Below are positions 57,120-64,000 of a DNA stretch of 64,000 nt, one piece after another. The stretch is taken from NCBI GenBank assembly GCA_029204225.1, contig CM055094.1:13038813-13102812 (forward strand), read 5' to 3'. Source of the DNA: Diphasiastrum complanatum (taxonomy: Eukaryota > Streptophyta > Lycopodiopsida > Lycopodiales > Lycopodiaceae). A program made the translations under genes and the position numbers. Numbering within the stretch: position 1 is the stretch's first letter; each line of letters begins with the position of its first letter. The notes under the pieces were generated by a model, which saw nothing but the letters and a program-made list of their open reading frames with translations, did no database searches and had not been told where the DNA came from.

Positions 57120-58601
57120 ATTTCGAGATGAATTTTTGTGAGAGGAAGAACATATGGAAAGTCCATTATCAGCTCATATCCCCAGAAAGGAACAATCCCT
57201 ACAGGGACTTGAAGTATTTTCTGACCTCCTGCAAGCTCAACTCACCATGCCGTTCCATAGTGCGATCAAATCCTTCATCGGACTTCAACGCTATATCCAT
57301 CGTAGTTTTCAGCTGCCTCCTATCCCTGATGAACAACAAAAACCAGAAGAGATTCCTGAAATTCCTCAGATTCCTATGAATCTGATGAATATAGGTGTCG
57401 CTAAGGGGAATAGCATTACACTACCTTTGTCCTATAAAGATTACCCGCAGTATCTGCTATCCTCGATAGCGGATCAAGCGTTAATACAATGGCTTTGTCA
57501 TTGGCAAAGTCATGGGGCTTCAATACCCTCGATCAACCACGTTATAAACTTCGTATGGCTGATCAACAAGTTACTGACCCTGCTGGTCATTTATCAAATA
57601 TAAAAGTTCGAATAGCAAGTGTCAAGTTTATCATCGATTGTCTCATCTTAGACCTACCAGAAGATGCCAATACGTATAAGCTCCTTCTTGATACACCCTG
57701 GCTCCAGATGGCAGGTGTTGTCCAAGACTGGAAGAACAGCAAAATTACCTTTGGCAACCACGATAAACGAGTCATTGTTGACTCAAATGGCCATGTCAAG
57801 CCCGCCAAGGTATACGACGAATCAGATAGTGTCCCGGTCCAACCAAAAGGCCACTATACACAAACCACGGACATAATCAATTGGGGTCATGCACTAGCCA
57901 CCGTGGACTGTGCGGATTCCAATTGATGTCATATCGAAACGACTGCAGAAGATGTGGATATTCTCCCATCTTCTACAGACATTGACACACCCATCATCCC
58001 GCTTATGATGATAGACCTCATTCCTATAGCTTGGTGCCCAGTAGAACCTAGTGTCTCTACTGCCCATGTTTCGGAAGAAGGTATTCTTTCCATGGATGAT
58101 GTCGAAATGACGGATGATCATGTACTCCTCTATCTAGATGCCCAACGTTATCCCTCCAAAGTCATTCCTAAGGAGATCAAGTCACCAGGACCGTTGGCTC
58201 ATATCCAACTAACATCCAAAGTACCAAACACACAAGCATATAGGCCCAAATCCAAAGTACATACTTGGGACATGTATCCCGACGAAGTCTGGGATACAAT
58301 CGACGCCGATATGGTAAGTGAGACCACAACACCACCTATTCAAAAACCACAAAAACCTCAGTTACAAAAAAATAAAATTATTGATACAAAATTAATCGAG
58401 CGTCAAAAACAGATGCGTGCCAAGCTTAAACAGCCAATCAAGCCCTTGTCAGAGGGGACAGACAACAAACATTCCACGTCTGGTAAAGAATCAACTCAAA
58501 TGATTCCTAAAGTCCCAGAACATTTTGTAAACCCACCTTTCGATCTTCCACAGAAGTTCAAAGACTTTACACTGGATGACGTTGTTATCCAATTACCATA
58601 G
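57120..58601 (+). pseudogene. gypsy-3 protease and linker
   Basis: SAILDSGSSVNTMALSLAKS at about 57455-57510 carries an intact D-S-G. KFIIDCLILDLPEDANTYKL, LLDTPWLQMAGVVQDWKNSK and ITFGNHDKRVIVD complete the retropepsin fold in the same frame up to 57924. The linker then runs 57954-58601 (ITPNVPEH-type text: IPKVPEHFVNPPFDLPQKFK). Confidence 0.9.
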
Positions 58602-58604
58602 CCA

Positions 58605-59913
58605 CATCGGGAACCTACATCAAGTTCCAATTCCTTTGAAGGACCCGCTAAGACAATTCCACTAAACCTTAAAGATCCTGACGAGGACATAGATCGCATA
58701 GTTCATGTTGGTGCACATCTGTCATCAACCCAACTGTTTGATCTAGAAACTTTATTACGCAAATACAGCAATGTATTTGCATGGAATTATATCGAAATGA
58801 AAGGAATCCCCCCTAAAATAGTAGTACATCGGATTCCTCTAGAAGACAATGCCAAGCCTGTTAGGGCTAAACCTTACCACAGTAACCCAATCTATGTGAG
58901 AGGATCGATGAGGATATGAAGAAATTGCTAGATGTTGGCTTCATTTATGAAGTCCAACATACTGATTGGGTATCACCCATTGTGGTTGTACCCAAGAAAA
59001 ACGGCAAGCTTGATATCTGTGTTGACCTCAAGAACCTTAATGCGGTTACGAAGAAAGACCATTTTCCCTTGCCCTTAACGACCCAAATATTAGAGGAAAT
59101 GGCAGGATCTGAAGCTTCAACTTCTTGATTGGATTCAACGATTATTTCCTTGTTCAAATAGCCCCTGAAGATAAACATAAAACGGCTTTTGCCACAGAGA
59201 GCGGCATTTACGCTTATAACGTTATGCCTTTTGGCTTATGTAACGCCCCCTCAACTTTCCAACGGGTCATGCAACTGGCCTTTTAAGATCTGTTACATCG
59301 GGTCGTGGAGATTTATCTTGACGATCTAGGTGTACATTCTTCCGCTGCTACGCACCTAGACGCCTTGGAGAAAATCGTCATTCGCTGTCGTAGGTTCGGC
59401 ATCTCACTAAACCCTGATAAATGTCAAATATGGGTCACCCACGGGGTTGTACTCGGGCATATAATATCAAAGGACGGTATTTCTACCGACCCGTCAAAAA
59501 TCAAGGTTATCGTGGACATGCCCCTACCTGCAACAGTGAAGGAAGTATATGTCTTCCTCGGTCATATCGACTATTATCGCATCTTTATAATCGACTATGT
59601 CGGCAAGGCACACCTCGTTTATTTAGTTGTGGTAGATCCGCGCTGGACCGAAGAACGAATTAAGGCCTTTGAGGAGTTGAAAACAGCCCTCACGACGGCT
59701 CTCATACTCCGCTCGCCAGATTACACGAAAGAATTCCATGTGCATACTGACGCAAGTAAATATGCCATTGGAGGTCTCCTTGCACAACCGGACGAGTATG
59801 GCAAAGATTTTCCTATACGTTTCTTAAGCAGGCAACTGGTGCCTGCTGAAGTAAACTATACAACTACCGAGAGAGAAGCATTGGCAATGGTCTATGCGGT
59901 ACAACAACTATGA
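58605..59913 (+). pseudogene. gypsy-3 reverse transcriptase and start of RNase H
   Basis: The lead-in is DRIVHVGAHLSSTQLFDLET. The fingers EVQHTDWVSPIVVVPKKNGK are at 58916-59128. After a shift come APEDKHKTAFATESGIYAYN, FGLCNAPSTFQRVMQLAF, stop, and EIYLDDLGVHSSAATHLDAL (catalytic YLDD intact). The connection IVDMPLPATVKEVYVFLGHI and DYYRIF is intact here, unlike in gypsy-2. RNase H starts EFHVHTDASKYAIGGLLAQP and runs to a TGA at 59911. Confidence 0.92.
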
Positions 59914-60279
59914 CATTATTTATTAGGCCAGAACTTTGCTTTCTACACAGACCATCAAGCACTCCTATATATCGTTAATAAGTCCTATAAAACAGGACGA
60001 ATAGATCGATGGCTACTGATTTTGGAGGAATTTAATTTCCATGTAGTCATTCGGAAAGGGACCCAACATTTCATGGCAGATCACCTTTCCAGATTACCAA
60101 GTGCTGAAAAAGCAACTACACCAGTCAACGATGATCTTCCTGATGCGTGCCTTTTTCAGATCGATGCTACACCCTTATGGGCTGAGGAAATCACTCAGTT
60201 CCTCACAACAGGCCGTCTAAAAGAAGGCCTGACTACAACGGAAAAAAGAAAAATTTTAATAAGAGCAGCGCCCTTTTAG
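59914..60279 (+). pseudogene. gypsy-3 end of RNase H
   Basis: HYLLGQNFAFYTDHQALLYI, NKSYKTGRIDRWLLILEEFN and RKGTQHFMADHLSRLPSAEK. One TGA at 59911-59913 separates it from the earlier part in the same sense. Confidence 0.9.
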
Positions 60280-61363
60280 TTAATTGCGGGACAACTTTAC
60301 AAAAGGGGCGTTGACGGCATTATTCGACGATGTGCTTATGAATCTGAGATAGACCGATAATATCTCAGGCTCATGAGGGATTGTGGTGGCCATCTTTGTT
60401 TAAAGACACATTTATTGTCATTAAAGCGTGTGATGTCTGTCAACGAGCAAAGAAACATACCAAAGCAGACTTCACACCATTGACTTCCATTATAGAAGAC
60501 GAAGCCTTCCATAAGTGGGGGATTGACTTTGTTGGACCCATCAGTCTAGCAGCGAAACATACCCAAGCTCAATACATCCTCATAGCCACAGATTACGCCA
60601 CTAAGTGGGTAGAGGCTCGAGCAACGAAGGACGCCAACGCAAAAACAGTTGCACGTTTTCTTTACAAAAACATTATTACCCATTGTTGTCGTTGATAATC
60701 TCCTACGCCATTACCTTGTCATTCACAAAAAAGTACACCGTACTATCCTAGGTGTAATGGCCAGGCTGAATCAACTAACAAAATGATCTGTAAAATTTTA
60801 ACCAAGATAGTTGAAACAAGTCGCTCTGACTGGAAAACAAAACTTTTCTCAGCTATCTGGGCTTACCGCACCACCTCAAAGAAAGCCACTGGGTGGGTTA
60901 CCCCTTTCCACTTAGTATATGGTCAAGAGGCGGTAATGCCCGTAGGATTCTTAGTACCTTCGCTAAGAATTGCATAAGCTTTTTCAACAGATCTCTGTGA
61001 AAAGCCTCCAATAGAACAACAAGTCAAAACCAGGCTCTTCACGTTAGCCCATTTATGCAAGACAAGACTAATATCTTATCATGCACAAGTAGTTAACAAA
61101 CGACATCAAAAAGTTTGGCTCATATGACCGTCACCTATGCAATAAAGATCTACACTTAGGTGACCAGATACTTCTTTATACATCAAAGAAGCACCCCGAC
61201 AAATTGAAGTTCAGAAGTGAGGGGCCATACGTTATTAACAAAATATTTCTTAATGGTGCAGTCTAGTTACAAACACTTGACGGGACACTCATAGACACTG
61301 TCGTAAACGGTGGTCGTCTACGGCGGTACTACGAAGAGTTGTTCTTTGTTGACCCACTTTAGG
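60280..61363 (+). pseudogene. gypsy-3 integrase, second catalytic Asp deleted
   Basis: CDVCQRAKKHTKADFTPLTS ends the zinc part. KWGIDFVGPISLAAKHTQAQ carries the first Asp, and the frame runs through WVEARATKDANAKTVARFLY to KNIITHCCR. A gap follows: the usual segment with SDRG.HF is missing, and the text resumes HYLVIHKK and YYPRCNGQAESTNKMICKIL with the catalytic Glu. The tail reads GDQILLYTSKKHPDKLKFRS, EGPYVINKIF and NGGRLRRYYEELFFVDPL, stop at about 61363. Confidence 0.9.
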
Positions 61364-61758
61364 ATCTTTTCCCTTGATGAAAAAAAAATGTTATTTTCAT
61401 GTCATTTTATTCCTTTCCTTGTACATCTCGTCTTTCATGCCTATTGTTCACCTCGTTCCTTGTTTATACTTCATATCATTACTTATGTACATTCTATGCA
61501 TTTTTTTTTTTTTTTCCTTCTGTTCATACTCATGGGTCATGGATGTTCTAGATCGACAACTGATAGGCTACACCTTAGGAAATCATTCTCACACTTCGGC
61601 CACCTCACCTCTGTCTCACTGGTATCTCAGGGTAACCAACATTCCTGGAGATACACCTCTTTCATATGAACTTCTACTCTGAGCTACAGTCCTATTTTCT
61701 TTGGAGTCCTTCACTTGCATCAAACAGATCCATTTATGCATCATGAAATTTTCTCAAA
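61364..61758. other. 3' untranslated stretch of gypsy-3
   Basis: Pyrimidine-rich, with a T run at 61501-61516. No gene. Confidence 0.5.
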
Positions 61759-61892
61759 ATCTCAACCAAAGTGCTCCTGTCAAATCTCGACTGAAGCAAT
61801 TCTGTCAAATATCGACCGAAGCAGTTCTGTCAGATCTCGACCGGAGCAGTTCTGTCAGATCTCGACCGGAGCCTTCCTTCAGATCTCGACCG
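61759..61892. repeat. 25-bp minisatellite after gypsy-3 pol
   Basis: Six units start at 61759, 61784, 61809, 61834, 61859 and 61883 with the form ATCTCGACCGGAGCAGTTCT, clearly the unit of 53990-54835. Confidence 0.92.
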
Positions 61893-62481
<589 letters not shown>

Positions 62482-64000
62482 TTAGCTACTCTCATATTCA
62501 ATCTCCTCTTCTTCTGATTCTATCTCATTCAAACGTGGGGGCCTCAAATTACCCCCAATTTGGTCTGCTACAATTGTAGGAATCTCATCATTTTCATTTG
62601 TACCTTCTTCTCCTATCATTTTGACATCATTTGGAGTTTGGATGAGTGGTTCAGGTTCTTCTAAAACGTCGTCAAAATTGGGTGGTGGTTCGTCGTGTGT
62701 ATCCAATTCAACAATATCTTTTCCTTTAAACACACGTCGTTTTCTTGCATTAAGTTCGATTACATACCACCATCTTGGGTCTATTCGATCTGGATGGAAT
62801 ATAATTTGCCAAAGAATAAAAAAAATTAAGTTAGTCTTATAAGATTGATACATAAATAATTGGATTGAGAATATTAATGACATTGGAATTTTAGAGTCTC
62901 CTTGTTCGCAATGTCGTGGCAATACTAAAGTGTCATGAGAGTGCATCGATATACATTTTGTTGAGTCGATTGAAAAAACTTTGAGTTATCATTTTGAATC
63001 GTGGCGTTGCTTCCACGATAGTGACCTTAAACCATTTTATGTCAAAAATAAAGTATTTGTCGTTAGTCTCGTAATCGACTTCATAAAGATGTTGCAATGT
63101 GTCGACATAGTCTAGGTCGTCCGAAATGACATTAGGGTCCCTCGCACTAGAATTACTCTCTTGTTGAAAGTTGGCCATTATACCACGATCATATGTACGT
63201 CGCTTGTTGTCAACTCTCTCAACCTGGTGATGGTGTCCATATGCCCACATGGCAGTGTATGATGTATACTAAAACACAAAAGAAACAAACAAACATGTGT
63301 AATTATAAATACTATTCATATACTGAGTAGTACAAAGACAAAACTTCACAAAAACAATATTACACTAATCTTCCATCCACATCCACGAACAGATTCCCAT
63401 TCTAATATGGTCACTTCTTCTCCGTTTTCAGATGCTTTTAGCATCGTATCAAAAACCCATTCACGAGAGTATTTTGAAGGTAAAGTCTCCAAAGGTTTGT
63501 CGTTCTCCAACGCCCTCCTTCTTCTTCGATTGATATTTCTTCTTCGTTTCAATGTTATGTTTCTTTTCCTTTTTGGCTTCTTCATACCTTGATATCCACT
63601 TTTCCATTTGTCCACATTTATATAATATGAACATGTCAATTTTCTCTTTAATTGAGGTGAAAGTCTCTTTTGCACACCATTTCCTTGTGGTACTTCACCC
63701 TTAACACGTTCATCTTCTTCTTCACACCACATTTTTGGACTTGCAGGATGCAACTGTGAGATTATTTCGATGATATAAAACAAAGATTCATGTACAAGCC
63801 AACTTTATGCAATGCTACCTTCTAGCCTTGCCTTTTGTCTCACAAAGCCCTTCAAAACTTTCATAAAGCGCTCAAGGTAGAACTCTTTCCAACAAACATA
63901 CCATTTCGATCATTTGGATTTTCATGGAATCCAATTCACTATTTTTTATTTCTTTTGAGGAAATCCACCTGCAAGATTGATAATACATTAGGTTGTTTAA
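62482..64000 (-). mobile_element. CACTA (En/Spm) transposase remnant, cut by window edge
   Basis: From the right edge leftwards the minus strand gives ERFMKVLKGFVRQKARLEGS (about 63830-63900), the DUF4218 wording of CACTA transposases (ER...LK.YVR..A.PEGSIA). A stop is followed by SWLVHESLFYIIEIISQL, a basic stretch (KPKRKRNITLKRRRNINRRR) at 63346-63783, and then DUF4216: VDNKRRTYDRGIMANFQQES, DYVDTLQHLYEVDYETNDKY and FIFDIKWFKVTI (62933-63250). It continues DTLVLPRHCEQ and IIFHPDRIDPRWWYVIELNA and ends with an acidic tail (EIESEEEEIEYESS) at 62482. Stops, one shift near 62940 and a 96-base insert near 62815-62911 show decay. The catalytic Tnp domain lies outside the window. Confidence 0.78.

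Larger units (their letters stand above)
55449..61363 (+). mobile_element. gypsy-3: Ty3/gypsy gag-pol, nearly full length, inactive
   Basis: Gag, zinc knuckles, protease, linker, RT, RNase H, integrase and tail are all present in order, broken by stops and shifts. It belongs to the same broad lineage as gypsy-1 and gypsy-2 (AEP.., IYEV.HTDWVSP, VVLGHI) but is clearly diverged from them. Confidence 0.93.

Overview
The window is nuclear DNA of a land plant. It holds several Ty1/copia and Ty3/gypsy retrotransposons of plant type, pieces of plant LINEs, a CACTA transposon, long dinucleotide microsatellites, AT-rich spacers, and one intact plant gene for a GT92-type glycosyltransferase. A repeat-rich non-seed plant such as a fern is possible, but nothing here decides it. 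There are no operons, CRISPR arrays or bacterial signals.

Layout, left to right. Positions 1-2225 (-) hold a decayed gypsy pol (gypsy-1) and 2700-3530 (-) a copia RT piece. Positions 5904-6340 (-) are a LINE 3' end fused to a copia element at 6341-9284 (-, copia-1) with its LTR to about 10130. Positions 10144-10560 are a short repeat array. Positions 10610-11166 (-) and 15246-16410 (+) are two broken copies of one unrecognised protein. Between them, 11461-15195 (+) is copia-2 with a 3' LTR. Positions 16410-16680 (+) are a copia integrase scrap, and 16968-19565 (+) is copia-3, an internally deleted element with both LTRs partly preserved. Positions 19566-23473 carry microsatellites, a 79-bp tandem repeat and G-box-containing repeats.

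The intact gene lies at 23474-25375 (+), a single open frame for a 633-residue type II membrane protein. Positions 25376-28479 are gene-free. Positions 28480-31255 hold copia-derived sequence in two orientations, including two tandem copies of an unknown module. Gypsy-2 occupies 31256-38604 (+), copia-4 38605-43580 (-, the best preserved retrotransposon, with one long gag-protease-integrase frame), and copia-5 44698-47285 (-). A tiny tRNA-derived insertion with a 17-bp target duplication sits at 49090-49207. Positions 51357-52165 (+) are a LINE endonuclease piece and 52224-52585 a palindrome array. Gypsy-3 runs from its LTR and primer site (to 53878) through 61892 (+), with the same 25-bp minisatellite on both sides of its coding part. 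Positions 62482-64000 (-) are a CACTA transposase remnant cut by the window edge.

The retroelements are independent insertions, mostly dead through stops, frameshifts and deletions. Only the GT92 gene looks like a working host gene. The most unusual material is non-coding or orphan: the unknown protein pair at 10610-11166 and 15246-16410, the duplicated module at 29363-30729, and the short-motif arrays in the leaders and tails of gypsy-2 and gypsy-3.
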